In this document: positions 34,501 to 45,640 of the stretch, piece by piece | Numbering within the stretch: the first letter of the stretch is position 1 | Layout: each line of letters begins with the position of its first letter | DNA from: Euglena gracilis | Lineage: Eukaryota > Euglenida > Euglenophyceae > Euglenales | Assembly: GCA_039621445.1 (NCBI GenBank) | Contig: CP154954.1 | Location: 28,514,417-28,578,416 of the forward strand | Direction of reading: 5' to 3' | DNA: 64,000 nt | The notes under the pieces: generated by a model | The model's database searches: none | What the model was told of the DNA's origin: nothing | What the model saw: only the letters and a program-made list of their open reading frames with translations | Made by a program: the position numbers and the translations under genes

Positions 34501-34730
34501 GCACCACAATCCTCGGCCACCTCAGTGATTTCATTGGACACACAATGTGCTTCTTACTACTAAGACTGATCCCCATCACCAGAAGGAATAGAAATACCTA
34601 CATACACCATCTCCCGTCTTGTCCCATACCCGGGCTGCAGTAGGGGGGCATGCCCAGCTTGTCCTCTTCGTTCCAAATGCCAGGTTCCACTCCCACAGCC
34701 CTTGAAATACCCCCAAAATGATGCCCATTT
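31581..34730. other. About 3 kb without a recognised gene
   Basis: Moderate to AT-rich DNA with only short overlapping frames. It contains the hairpin at 33084-33137 and one TTATATTTGGGGGGGG block at about 32975. Confidence 0.55.
33084..33137. other. Long inverted repeat (hairpin)
   Basis: TTTTCAGTGGGAAG (33090-33103) pairs exactly with CTTCCCACTGAAAA (33119-33132) around a 15-nt loop. Flanking GCCCT and AGGGC extend the stem. Confidence 0.85.
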
Positions 34731-34755
34731 GTTCAGAACTGGTTCTTTCCCCGCA

Positions 34756-34975
34756 GGGCCCCACATGCACCTGCCGTGGGTTCGCGTGGCATCGACACTG
34801 CGCTCTGGTCCCCCACCAAGGTGGTCATCGCCATCGATTTGGGTGCCAGGGCGTCCGGGGCCCGGGGGAAGTGCTGGAGGGCCAGGGGAGCACGGAGGAG
34901 GCGGTGGGTGGCGCCCCAAAATGCAACGGCCAGGGCAGCTGAGAGTGCGGCAACGGTCAGAGGACGGTCGCGGTG
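34756..34975. other. GC-rich island, possible exon, strand unresolved
   Basis: Both strands stay open. The minus strand reads ALAVAFWGATHRLLRAPLAL and AMTTLVGDQSAVSMPREP, like a targeting presequence. The plus strand begins after a good acceptor (TTCTTTCCCCGCAG). No family is recognised. Confidence 0.3.
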
Positions 34976-35356
34976 GTCCACAGGGGGGGGGGGTCCAGAT
35001 TTTCGGTTTCCTAAAAGCAAAAGGCTTTGGGCACTGCTTCTTGAGCATTTTCATGAAGCAACGAAAGAAACATTTCATGAAAGAGACCATTGAAGAAAAA
35101 GAAGAGGATTACGCGCACAAAAATCACCTTCCACTTTGGTTTTCTTTTCAAACTGATGATTTTTTGAAAATGGATTTTGCCACACTTTCTGAACAAAATT
35201 GACAAACTTCGAGAAAATACCCCCCCCCCCATCCAAAGCACGAAAATGATACAAAAATGTGCCATTGGCACAGTGCGCCAGCATCAAATTCAATGGAAAA
35301 TGCACAGCAATAGCCCAGAAACGTGCCGTGGACACAGGGAGAGGGAAAGGCAAGAT

Positions 35357-35547
35357 TGCGGGAATTGGTCGATCGACAAGAAAAATGTGCGTGATATGCA
35401 TTTTCCAAGTGGCAGTCCATGTGGAGTGTGAAGAATTCTGCTTCGATAGGGCACCACTCCAGCTGGGGCTTGTCAAGGTGCATCGTTGTTCAGCCTGCTA
35501 TGCCAAGCAATGCGCCACACAATATTGGAGTCTGGGTGTAACTTCAC
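35357..35547 (-). pseudogene. Decayed copy of the 41.0-kb unknown ORF
   Basis: On the minus strand, after a GCAG acceptor, it reads VKLHPDSNIVWRIAWH and LNNDAP, then a stop. The similarity resumes in another frame as FFTLHMDCHLENAYH. It is the inverted partner of 41013-41195, with a frameshift and stop. Confidence 0.65.
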
Positions 35548-36375
35548 CTGCTTCTTTTTTTAAATACTGCCCAAGCTTATGCTATCACTGTGGACCAGCT
35601 CATGCAAATCCAATTTGAGCAACACCTGAAAATGCTAAAACCCCAACTTTAAGCAACAGGGAAAGGCTCACAACAAAACCAATTTTGTGAATTCTGAAAC
35701 TAAAATAACCAAGATTGAGAAATTGCAGTGGATTCAACCTGTCAGGAACACACAAAAAAAAAACAGTTCAAAACGAATCAAGATCACCAAAAAAAAAAAG
35801 AACAAAAACAAAAAAAAAAAAAAAAAAACAAAACACAATTGCAAAATGAAAGGGAAAATATGTCCATCCATTTGGAAAGCCAAACTTTTTTTAAAAAAAA
35901 CAAAAAAACCCAGCGATTGTGCCTTTTATCCATCTATCCATCTGTATTTGTTGGAGCCACATTATCCAAAAATGATGCAAACATCCTCTCCAACAATGGG
36001 CCCGGGTTGGAGGGAGAAGGCATCAACAGGGGGGTCTGCACAGAAGGAAACATCAACTGCCACAAACAAACAAAACCTTGAAAATCTTGGGCTCCTCTGG
36101 GTCAAACCATGACAGTGGGAAGCCACACAGAACACTTTTCTGACATAAATTTGTGGTGGATAAATGCTTGATAACGAAGACTCCACTGCAATTCCTGTTC
36201 CAACATCCCCTTTTGTGTTTTCAATCGAAAACACAATGGCAACAACACAACTTAGCTGCTCCTCAAGGGTCTCAAAATCCAAACAAAATGTGAACTGGGG
36301 GCATTTCGCCTCGAAAAGATAGCAGCCATGGCGTTTGCACCAACCCCACCAACGCTCCTCGTCCCTCCTTCCCGT
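35548..36375. other. AT-rich spacer with poly-A tracts
   Basis: Contains A-rich runs at 35755-35830. Lysine-rich frames follow these runs. No gene is supported. Confidence 0.5.
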
Positions 36376-36399
36376 TCAACAGTCGCCTTTGACCCACCA

Positions 36400-36663
36400 G
36401 AAGACGCAACCCGGGGGAAGCCCCACATCCCCCTGGGCGGGCCGGGCCAAGACCCCGTGGGAGTGGGCCGGGGGTGGCGGCAGCGGCCGTCCGGCGGAGT
36501 GCAGCCGGGCGGGGGTGGCGACCAGGGGGGCCCCGGCCACGGGTGGCGCAGCGACCCCCGTTCCCGAGGTGGACTGCCAGGTGCCCTGGCCCCCGCCCCG
36601 GGCTGGGCCGACCAGGGCGGCGGCCAGCAGGCAGGCCAGGGCCGCGACGGCGGCGCCGCGCAT
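36400..36663 (-). CDS. Candidate first exon with signal peptide
   Basis: ATG at 36661-36663. MRGAAVAALACLLAAALVGP is a typical secretion signal, followed by a Gly/Pro/Ala-rich stretch. The 3' end is not fixed. It lies upstream of the FSH gene on the same strand and might be the first exon of that or of an unrelated secreted or plastid-targeted protein. The downstream link is not shown. Confidence 0.4.
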
Positions 36664-37249
36664 GGGAGAGGCTGCGACAGAGGACGGGAGAGACCGGGGT
36701 CCTGCCCCAAGACCAAAGGCCAAACGAACACCCCTAGCACTGATCAACCTGGATGGAGGCTTGACTGTTGGTGCAGAGCATTGGGCAACCCATGAAGCCC
36801 CCCCTGCCTTTACATTTGGCTTTGCATTTGGGTTTAAAAATTATTTTGTGCGCCTCTCATTTTTCCTGAAAAAAAGGTTCGGACCCCCAGGGGTCAGGGG
36901 CACCTGTTGGCAGGCAGCTAGGCCCAGTGGGTACCCCCCAACAAAGCAGGCAAAAAAAGCCAAAATCCAGCTGGGTTGCATTTTTTTTTCAGCCAAAAAT
37001 TGGAGGTTTTCAGCTTTGCCCCAGCCAGAAACTCTTCCAGCCAGCTCATGGGACTTAGGGGTCTCGTAAGAAAACCCCTGCTCCAAATATTTGGTCCTCC
37101 CACAAATACTAGGACCCCTGGGGGTTTAAATTTACCACCGAAATATGAAGCCCCCCAAGGGTGCCATGGGGGCAAAGCATAATGTTTTCACAAAATGTTT
37201 TATTATCGGGGATATTGCGCATTTTAGCAAAAACTTATTTGGTCCAGCA

Positions 37250-37345
37250 CGGCTGGCGCCAGGGAGGTCTGCAACCTGTCTTGGAGCTGATGACTGGAGG
37301 GCTGTTCTTTCTCTGTTCAATAGTGGGGGTCAGCGATTGCCTGGG
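37250..37345 (-). CDS. Possible exon, unknown protein
   Basis: After TTGTTTTTTTTCCCAACCCAG the minus strand reads QSLTPTIEQRKNSPPVISSK and meets a GTTGCA donor. The splice signals are good, but there is no family match and no neighbouring exon is proven. Confidence 0.25.
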
Positions 37346-37349
37346 TTGG

Positions 37350-38430
37350 GAAAAAAAACAAATGGCCTTGCTCAAAAATCCCTCAGGCACAATCAGGTTG
37401 CGATAAGCTTGCCACATCATTCGCAGAGACTGTGTGGAGAATATCCAACTCCCAATAAAAAACAACAAGATAGTGTGCCCTCCAATCATCTTCTGCCATG
37501 CCCTTTGGACAAAATCTGCACGATGATCATCTTTTTCTGATTCGATCGGTTAGCATTGGGTCCGCCGATGTGCAAAGCTCTCGAACAAAAAAAACTTGCT
37601 TTGCTCTTTCTCTTGTTTCTTCATCGGAGCACTCAACAAATAGCAGCCCTTTTCCTGCCCATTACTTCATGTCCATTTTGCATTAAAAACAAAAACATAT
37701 TACCATCCATAAGGGGCTAGACAAAAATCAAATGCAAATGTAGGGTAGGGTTGGGGCCCAGGACTGGAAAAAAGCCATTGGCTGGCTGGACCCTTGCGTT
37801 CCCCTCCCATTGAGTGACGCCTTGATCCCAACGGCACCAGCGGAAAAGCACCAAAATTGGCAACCTTTGAGAAAAGCAAATTTCTTGGAAAAAATTCACA
37901 ATAGCCGAGGTCTGCAACCCTGGGCCAAGAAAAAAAAAAAGAGCTGAGGGTCAGGTTTTCAGGAGGTCAGTGCTCAGGCTTCTTTTTGACTCGAAAAACC
38001 CCCGGGTGGGTGGTTCTAGGGCCGAGGGTTCCTGGGCCGGGCCTAGGCCCTGGTACTCTCAGACAGCCCGATTTTTAAAGGATCCCTGCAGGGGGGGCAC
38101 TGGGCTGGGAGGGTGGGGGCGGGACCCCCCGTCTGAATCACCTCCAAAATTTTTTCTCACATTCCTGGATTCCTAGATGTTAAATCAACCCCTTCATTAT
38201 TGCAAAAAAAGTTAACCTTGGTCTGTGGATGCCTTGGACAAAGAAAACAACATCTCCCACTTTGACTCTTCAGGGATTTTTGAAACTTAAAAGCCAAGGA
38301 GCGGATGAAGGATTGCAATATCCAAAAATACAAATTGACTGTAAGAATCTAAATGGAGAAGAATGGCAGCGAGGCTCATCCCCACCTCAGTTTGGAATCC
38401 AAAAAAATATAACAGCCACGCACACACAAG
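37350..38430. other. No recognised gene
   Basis: Unremarkable composition with short overlapping frames on both strands. Confidence 0.45.
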
Positions 38431-38479
38431 CAGATGCAAATGATGAAGCAGAGGTGGCAAAATGCCGTCCACCTACCCC

Positions 38480-38650
38480 TGCAGACTCCCGCCCTGTGCG
38501 ACGGCGCCCCCAGCTGGGGAGGCACTATTGTCCTTGAGTCTCTTCGTCACCGCGCCCGTTTCCGGGTCAACAATGAAATCGTGTGTCTGGAGGACGGCCT
38601 GCCACTTCTGCCAGAAGCAACCGAAAGCTCCTCCTGCCTTCTTAGAAGCC
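38480..38650. other. GC-richer island, possible exon
   Basis: The minus strand reads WQAVLQTHDFIVDPETGAVT and KRLKDNSASPAGGAVAQG. The plus strand reads GGTIVLESLRHRARFRVNNE. Either could be coding. The minus reading matches the strand of the other cellular genes. No family is recognised. Confidence 0.28.
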
Positions 38651-39523
38651 TCCCAAACAGAAAACCTCCAAAACCATCAACAGGCACCACATTTGGACAA
38701 AATCCGTAAAATTTGTCCCCCCTTCATGGGTGTTCAGGCGAGCGTTGATCCAAGAATGGGGATTGTCTGTGATTTTGCAGGCCAAAAGCTGACAGTTGGA
38801 CAAGCCAGCCAGGCAGCTTTGTCCCCAAGAGGTTGCGCCACACAGATTGGATTTTTGGATGGGCTCATGAATAAAACTGCTACTGGACAAATTGATTGGG
38901 GCTGCAAATTTTTTTGTGTCGCTTCCCAAAGCTGCCAATTCAGGCTGCAAAAAAATGCAAAAAAATGCAAAAATATGCAAGTTCCCTTTGGAACTCCTCG
39001 TGAATGTACACTTTTCCACTGGAGAGGACTTAGAAAAATTTCACCTGGTCCAAAAATGCAGCAACAAAGGAAAATGTGGATGCAAACTCCAAAATCATAT
39101 GGTGGTTCATATATTTGCATCCACTTATATTTCATTATGCAACAACTACTAATGTGAATTTGCTAATGTGAAACATGCAGTATGCAACTTCCGTTGTCTG
39201 GCAGTGGAGCAATTTGACTTTTTTGCCTGTGCAAATGCCTGAAAAAAAATCGAAAAATATGCAAAAAAAATGCAAAAATGCGACTTTTCAAAAATTTTCA
39301 TGATGCAAAGAAAATGCAAATAATGCAACATTTCAAAATTCAATGTTCATTTTCAATTGGATTATGCAAAAAAATGCAAATTATGCAGCTTGCGTGACCC
39401 CCCCTGTGCCAATATTTTGGCATTAGAAATTGCTGGAATAAATTTTTGAACGCAGAGCAGGACTATTTTCCTAAGGGAGGGTCCACAGCAATGGAACTCA
39501 CAATGAAAAACAACATATGCCAC

Positions 39524-39706
39524 CCCCTCGGCATAACGATATTTCAAAACGTAGCGGATGGCGTGGATGGTACGCTGCACCTCTGTGATGCGCCCAGCAT
39601 GAGGCATATTCATCTCCCGGCTTCGATACCACGCTTGCATTGTCCACAACATATTGCGCTCCTTCCAACTGAGCTGGTACAACTTGATCAGGTCTTCATT
39701 GGACAC
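39524..39706 (-). CDS. Exon of an unknown helical protein
   Basis: Sixty-one codons between a strong acceptor (TTTTTGGCCCCACCAG) and a GTGGCA donor. An earlier GTGCAG donor at 39580 is also possible. It reads VSNEDLIKLYQLSWKERN, MLWTMQAWYRSREMNMPHAG and RITEVQRTIHAIRYVLKYR. Amphipathic, Trp- and Arg-rich helices are likely. I do not recognise the family, and neighbouring exons were not found. Confidence 0.45.
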
Positions 39707-40207
39707 CTGGTGGGGCCAAAAACGTTTCCCAAAGGTTTTTAATGATTTCTTTAGGATTTTCATGTCTCTATGCATTTCTTGAAAGGAGGGAAAATGCAGG
39801 AAAATATGAAAGCGAAGCAGGATTAAACAAACAAAATAGCGGAGTCTCTACTGACTTCGAGGATATTATTATGTTGTTGCATGTATTCTCGCTCTGATAA
39901 CCTCCTCCTCCCTTTAATTGAACAAGAAGAGACATATTTTTCTGTTGGCCATTTAATCCCGAATTTAAGCAAAACCACTCGGTGTGTTAATAATTAATGT
40001 TGAAACGGGCAGGTTTAAGCGGGTTGGTTGGAAGGTTGGTGGTTGGTCCAACCCACAGTCTAACCGTACTTTACCTTTACCGCCCTTTGGCTTTGTATTT
40101 AGCAGTGAACAAAAAAAAACACATAAGGCCGCAGAATTCTGCACAACTGCATTGCACCAAGGCCGACGGCTTGATTTTTGTGAAACAAAAAAACATCTTT
40201 TTTTAAA

Positions 40208-40900
40208 AAAAACGTCATGGAGGGTTTGGGGGAAAATTTTTTGAAACATTTTTTTTTAAGAAAAAAATTCATTTTTTTTTATCTCTGCAGCATTCATTTT
40301 TTGTTTTGTTTTTTGAACGTTGAAAGCTTGATTTTTTTTGCACCAGAAAAACACAGATTTCTAAATACTTTCACATATAAAGAAAATGACTCTAGAGGGG
40401 GTGTTCCCCCCCCCTTGCCTCCCCCCCCCCCCCGTAATACCCCTTTCGGCCATTTTTTTTCTGAAAAAAACTTGGTCGGTGGTGCCTAATTTGACAAAAT
40501 ATTCAGGTAGATTCCTAATTTTGAGGCATAAATTTTGCAAATTTTGGAATCGTGATGCCTAATTTGGTGTCAAAATCCTAATTTTAGGTGTGGGGATTCC
40601 TGATTTAAGGATTTTCCCCCAAAAATTCGTTTTCGGTGATTCCTAATCTGGCCACCGAAAATGTGGTGTTCCCCGTGACCCCCCCCCCCCGTGACCCGAA
40701 CCACCCCAAATTTTTTTTCCTCAAAAAAATGGCCATTTCGCAAGGAAAGAGGTCAATTTTTGCTTTTCAAAAAAACATGTTTTTTTGGCGGTTTTTTTAA
40801 TAAAAAAAATGTTGTTTTTTTTATAAAAAAAAGGACAAAAAAAACGTCAACCCTGCATTGTACCATCTGGCATTCACATCCGCAAAATATTAGGCACAAA
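40208..40900. repeat. Dispersed repeat region shared with 45.7-46.2 kb
   Basis: TCATGGAGGGTTTGGGGGAA, TTTTATCTCTGCAGC, and CCTCAAAAAAATGGCCATTT with CGCAAGGAAAG recur in order at 45855-46110. In this copy the 310-bp element at 40398 lies between the two parts. Confidence 0.8.
40398..40707 (-). mobile_element. MITE-like element, relative of 60615-61152
   Basis: Read on the minus strand it runs GGGGTGGTTCGGGTCACGGG … GATTAGGAATCACC … CACCTAAAATTAGGATTTTG … GGGGAACACCCC, the same order as the 538-bp element that splits the ORF at 60 kb. It has several internal AATTAGGAATC units. No target duplication was recognised here. Confidence 0.65.
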
Positions 40901-41012
40901 AGCCTTAACTTCAGGAATTTTCTGCTTCCTTCAATTCAACCAATTTCGGGGGTTAATTATATTTGGGGGTTGCTTAAATAAATCTGGGTGTTGGTCGGTT
41001 CAGGCCCAACAG

Positions 41013-41195
41013 GTGAAATTACACCCGGACTCCAATATTGTGTGGCACATTGCTTGGCATGATGGGCTGAATAATGATGTTTATGAGACATCCCTAGCTG
41101 GAGTGTTGGAGTACTTCACACTCCACATGGGCTGGCACTTGCTTGGAAAATGCATTACCGAACTTTTTTTTGAAGGAGATCGACCAATCTCTTGA
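41013..41195 (+). CDS. Unknown ORF/exon (VKLHPDSNIVWHIAWH)
   Basis: After a CAACAG acceptor, 60 codons read VKLHPDSNIVWHIAWHDGLN, VYETSLAGVLEYFTLHMGWH and LLGKCITELFFEGDRPIS, then TGA. The protein-like composition, the splice signal and a decayed inverted copy at 35357-35547 support a real coding history. It may belong to a transposon or to a small multicopy gene. I do not recognise a domain. The stop just before an AAG|GTGAAA donor-like site suggests this copy may also be damaged. Confidence 0.45.
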   Translation: MKLHPDSNIVWHIAWHDGLNNDVYETSLAGVLEYFTLHMGWHLLGKCITELFFEGDRPIS

Positions 41196-41324
41196 AGGTG
41201 AAAACACTTCCTGAAATGTGTTGATCCTCCCAAATTCTCTTCGGATCAAGTGCGAAAAATCAATTTTCATTAAAATTAATTTAATGAAAAATTGAAAACA
41301 TGCCCACACTTCAGCCAGGGGGGG

Positions 41325-41420
41325 GGGAAATTGATATCGGAGGCCTTCGGAAAAATTGCGGAAAAATTGCGGAAAAATTGCGGAAATTGCGGAAAAATTG
41401 CGGAAAAATTGATATCGGGT
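41325..41420. repeat. ATTGCGGAAAA minisatellite, block 1
   Basis: Tandem units of 9-12 bp, ATTGCGGAA(AAA). Confidence 0.95.
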
Positions 41421-41631
41421 ATACACATTTCTGTCTGAGGGGACTTAGAAAATTTTCAATTGTGAGGCTCAGAACACCGCAACACCCACGTCGATGCAGG
41501 CGAGCACAAATCAACACGCTTGATGTTCTTTGCACAGGTGGGACGCACCCAATTCTGTAACCAGTGGTGCACCTGTGAGAAAAATTGGTAAACTGGGGGG
41601 AAAAAAACAACAAAACACAATAGCACACCTG

Positions 41632-41686
41632 TTGATCCATTTGAAGAATGGCTTGAACTCATTGCATCTTCCATCTTCGGTGGTGG
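41632..41686 (+). other. Short coding-like module (partner 44400-44462)
   Basis: Plus strand reads TPVDPFEEWLELIASSIF before a GTGGTG donor. The minus strand at 44400-44462 reads a related DPFEELSERITSSI preceded by a stop. Conservation at the protein level in inverted copies suggests fragments of one dispersed gene or element. Confidence 0.4.
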
Positions 41687-41699
41687 GAAAAAAATTCTG

Positions 41700-41822
41700 C
41701 GGAAAAAAAATGGGAAAAAATTGCGGAAAAATTGCGGAAATTGCGGAAAAATTGCGGAAAATTGCGGAAAATTGCGGAAATTGCGGAAAATTGCGGAAAT
41801 TGCGGAAAAATTGCGGATATCA
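41700..41822. repeat. ATTGCGGAAA minisatellite, block 2
   Basis: Same unit as 41325-41420. Phe/Pro/Asn-rich frames come from it. Confidence 0.95.
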
Positions 41823-41879
41823 ATTCCCCCCCCCCCCTGCTTCAGCTGCTCAAGCCCTTTGGATACCTTCACACCCCCT

Positions 41880-42075
41880 CAAAGTGGCCACCCTCCAGCC
41901 ACTGTGGGACCCCAAAATGGCCACTTTGGTGGGGGTGACACTTTCGGGGGGTCAAATTTTTGGCCTTCAGCGCCTTTGGCACCGAAGGAAAATGGTCACT
42001 TTGAGGGGGGGGACCAAAACTTGCCAAAAAAAATTGGCCACTTTGGGGGGGGGGGCACTTTGAGGGGGGTTGAGG
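41880..42075. repeat. Direct repeat, copy 1 (partner 42587-42745)
   Basis: AAAATGGCCACTTTGGTGGG, CGCCTTTGGCACCGAAGGAA and AATGGTCACTTTGAGGGGGG recur about 690 bp on. Confidence 0.9.
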
Positions 42076-42356
42076 GTATTGAGGCAAAAAAAATGTCAGA
42101 ACTGTGGAAACATCCACTTTACTTGGTCTCAATTTCAATGGTAACTGATTTTTTCAAAAAAATACAAGCAAAAAAAAACAATCCTTTGAATTTCCGCCAA
42201 TTGTCAAGAGCACATATGCAAATATGCTTTACATGGTCCTTGAAGGGCTTAATGGGGTCAAAAAACTTCCCATCAAAACACATTCAATGGAAAATCCTTG
42301 GGGAATATTTTGTTGAAAAATGTCCATATTTGGGCAAAAATGGGTCAACTTCCGAG

Positions 42357-42420
42357 TAAAAAAGTTATTTCTGGCATCCTCGGACCATTGCCCATCCACC
42401 CAAAACGTCGAAAAATGCCC
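42357..42420. repeat. Short dispersed repeat (inverted partner 44700-44765)
   Basis: CTGGCATCCTCGGACCATTG followed by CCCATCCACCC matches the minus strand at 44700-44765. Both read GILGPxxIHP in one frame. Confidence 0.6.
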
Positions 42421-42586
42421 TTTTCGCCGTCCCTTGGGCCCAAGGGTGGCTCTGGGGGGATTATTATTTGGGGGGTTGGCAAATTGAAAGCAAAAAAAAT
42501 GCCACAGCCATTTTTTCCCCACTTTTTTCTCCAGGACAAAAAGACATGGTGATTGCCGTAGCACCAAAGATGATGTCAAATACCCT

Positions 42587-42745
42587 CACCAAAATGGCCA
42601 CTCTGGTGGGGGGGACACTTTGGGGGGGGTTAAATTTCGGCCTTCTGCGCCTTTGGCACCGAAGGAAAATGGTCACTTTGAGGGGGGGGGACCAAAAACT
42701 TGCCAATATTTTTGGTCACTTTGGGGACACTTTGAGAGGGGAGGG
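42587..42745. repeat. Direct repeat, copy 2
   Basis: Second copy of the 41880 block. Confidence 0.9.
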
Positions 42746-43034
42746 AGGGTATCACATTCGGCACAGTCACATTGGCAGCACTGACACCTTCCGAAGTTCG
42801 GCATCACTCCATCCTCGACCGGCCTCAATTGGCTTCTTGCCTCGAAGAACCTTTCGGTCAACAAATTGCAAAATCCCAGGCATTGGGTCTCCATTCCGTA
42901 AGAGACGAGTGCATCTAAATGCAGACATGAAACTGCAGGAGGGAAAAAAAAATCTCTCAAAATCACAAACTCTCGGTGAATCAAAGCAACAAACGAGGCC
43001 CCTGGCTATCCGGACCTTACCCCAGGACCCCGGA

Positions 43035-43190
43035 ACGGGCCTACCGGAGCCAAAAATGACGCTTTCTGGGCGTTTGTCACGGACGTGGCTTTTTGCGCCT
43101 CCCGGGCGGTAAATGCTGCCATTTTCGCACGCCGGCCGCGGCGCAAAAGAGATCTCCGGGTCTGCGGTCCTTCACAACAAGCAGGCGAAG
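43035..43190. repeat. Dispersed GC-rich module, copy 2 (inverted partner 22622)
   Basis: Reverse complement of the 22.6-kb module: GCTTTCTGGGCGTTTGTCAC, CCCGGGCGGTAAATGCTGCC, GGTCCTTCACAACAAGCAGG. Confidence 0.8.
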
Positions 43191-45640
43191 GGCGCCGGAG
43201 GTCCGACCCTGTCACGCTTCGGCTCTTCCTCACAACAATAAACCACAAGAAGCACAAAACACACCTATGCACACTCACCAAGGGGGCTGATGACTCTCGC
43301 CACCTATCTGGGTGTACCATTACCCCCCCCCTGGAGGGTCGTTTAGGGGGGTCGAGAAAAAGGGTCTCGGATACCCCCCCCTACCCCTTTTCAGATTTTT
43401 TTTGTGAAATTTGTGTTCTCTGGCATCATTTCCACCAGAAGGAAACCACGCTTTCTGAAAATCTCAAAAAATCAGAGGTTTTTGAAGACTTTTTATCTTG
43501 AAAAAATTCATTATCTGGACCCGGACCCTGGAGGGTCATTCATCAATCGGGCCGTGGTCTCCTCATTGAAGGCATCCACGGTAAGTTGGACCCCCAACAA
43601 GTGGATTGTTTGCCATACCATTCCGATTCCGGCACTGCATAGGAATCGTGGTGCCACCTCGCTTTGCCACGTTTGAAGCCCCCCCCCCACCTACAGGGCT
43701 TGATGATGCCACATCTTGGTACTTTGACAGGGGTCGGGCAGCCAAAACGATAGGTGAAAGACTCCTCCATCAGGGGGGACTGGCCCTACCCCCCCCCCAA
43801 GGGGGCTAGGCCGTCCCCCGAGACCTCCAGCTGTAAATTCCCAGGTGAAGGCATAACCACTGGGACACCTCCCAAACCTGTCACATAATCAACCAAACGG
43901 GGGGGGGGGGGCAGTCGATAAGCCAACTCACGCTTCACACAACCCCTGTGCCCCCCTTGCGTGTTCCTGTGCTGTCACATTTCATCCTTTCACTGCAAAT
44001 GATGGAGGTGGATTGAGCGTCTGAGAAGTGGTGTAATGTTGGGTTCTTTTTTGAACAAAGCATCTTCTCACTTTGGTGATTCTTTATTTTGTGAGGTTTT
44101 GGTTCAGGTCCTCCCCCAGCAATCCCCCCAGCACTTTTGTTAACTTGGGTTTTGGTCTGACCCCTTTTTCAGAAATTGGTTCAAATGCATAATATCAAAT
44201 GGATGAGGTGTGAGATGCTTTTTTTTAGGACCTGGAGGAGTCGGCACACCTGCCCTGGGGTGGGACAGGGGATTCGGGGGGTCAATTTTGTCCCAAAAAT
44301 ATTAGTTCTTCGCACTGAAAAAAAGAGGGACCCCCATCCACCGTGGGTGGGGTGGGCTGAGCTGGGACCCCTCCCGCTGTGAAAAATAATTTAATAAAAA
44401 AAACGACTCCTTGAGATCCACCCAATGGATGATGTAATGCGTTCTGACAATTCCTCAAATGGGTCTCAAGGCAGGGGGGCACAAGCGCCTTTTCTGCATT
44501 TGTGTATTTTTTTGATTTTTGGCGGAATTTGCCAGGGGCTGTACAGAACTGTGTGTGTGGGGGGGGGGCAGGGCGGTCCTTTGAAACCGGAAGGGTCAGG
44601 AAAGTTTTTTTTGTTTTCTTTAGGACTGCCCCCCCCCCTTCTGCCGACCAAGGGCTGGACTGGGACTTGAACGGGGTCAAAAACTCAAAAGTTGAAATGT
44701 ACATTTTTTGATGATTTGGGTGGATGGACGATGGTCCAAGGATGCCAGGAATCATTTTTTTCCTGGTGTCGACCTCTTCTTGCCGAAAAATACCAGTTTT
44801 TCTTGCCCACTTCCCTGGTTTTTTGTCCTTGACTGTGCTGGAACAGCAGAGTTTTTTTAATTTCCTAAAAGACCGCTGTGGGGTGGGGTCCCCCCCACCA
44901 GCTTTCCATTCTGGGGGGTGCCAATTTCTACGCCAAACTTTTCCCTCGGCTCCCCTGGGATTTTTTTTGGTTCCCAAGGGGGACCCTTCGTGCCAAGTTT
45001 GCCCCTCCCCCCAGTTCTGATGGGAATTTTTTTTAAAACTTGGAAAAAATTGGCACTTTGAGCCTGAGGTTAATATTTCCTCTTGGCGGAAATGTGTTCT
45101 CAGTATGAGCTTTTCTGCAGTCATCCATAATTTTCTCGAAGGTTCCAATGTCATCCCACCCAACTCACCACAGCCCCCATACCTCCTTCCTTTGCCCACC
45201 AACCACCCGTGAACAACGACCACCCCCCAGTTGGGGGTTACAGTTTCGGTACATACGAGTACCCTCCTGGGTACATACGACCACCCTCCTGGCCGGGGTT
45301 GAAGGTGGCTTTGAAAACTGGGTTGTTTTTGACACAGCGTCCGATCACCACTCTCCCCCTCTCTGCCGTCTGTAATGAGCCCGAAATACCGCATTTAGTT
45401 TTCTCAAATCCAGGGCTGTTATCTTCCCTCACATTTTAGCCTCATATTCCCTTTTAACGATCGCATGGAAACTTGGCCTCCTTCAAAGTTGGTTCCTCGC
45501 CCAGAGGCGAGATATATTTATGGCTGTTGATGCCCCAAGGTTGCATAATTCTTTTGAAGCATTGCTGGATGTTGGATTTTTTTTTGCAGACGAGACTCAA
45601 TGATATGGATTGCTTTTAAAAACCTTCAATATGCCACAGA
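43191..45640. other. No gene supported; long minus frame is doubtful
   Basis: A 370-codon minus frame covers 44282-45394, but it runs through two dispersed repeats and poly-purine tracts and shows no domain, so I do not call it a gene. The rest has short frames only. Confidence 0.45.

Noticed and set aside
43800-43880. Possible tRNA or small RNA in GGGGGCTAGGCCGTCCCCCG
   Set aside because: A short stem is present but no tRNA arms or box elements could be matched.
44282-45394. 370-codon minus-strand ORF
   Set aside because: It crosses two dispersed repeats, has no recognisable domain or exon signals, and includes poly-purine stretches that suppress stops.
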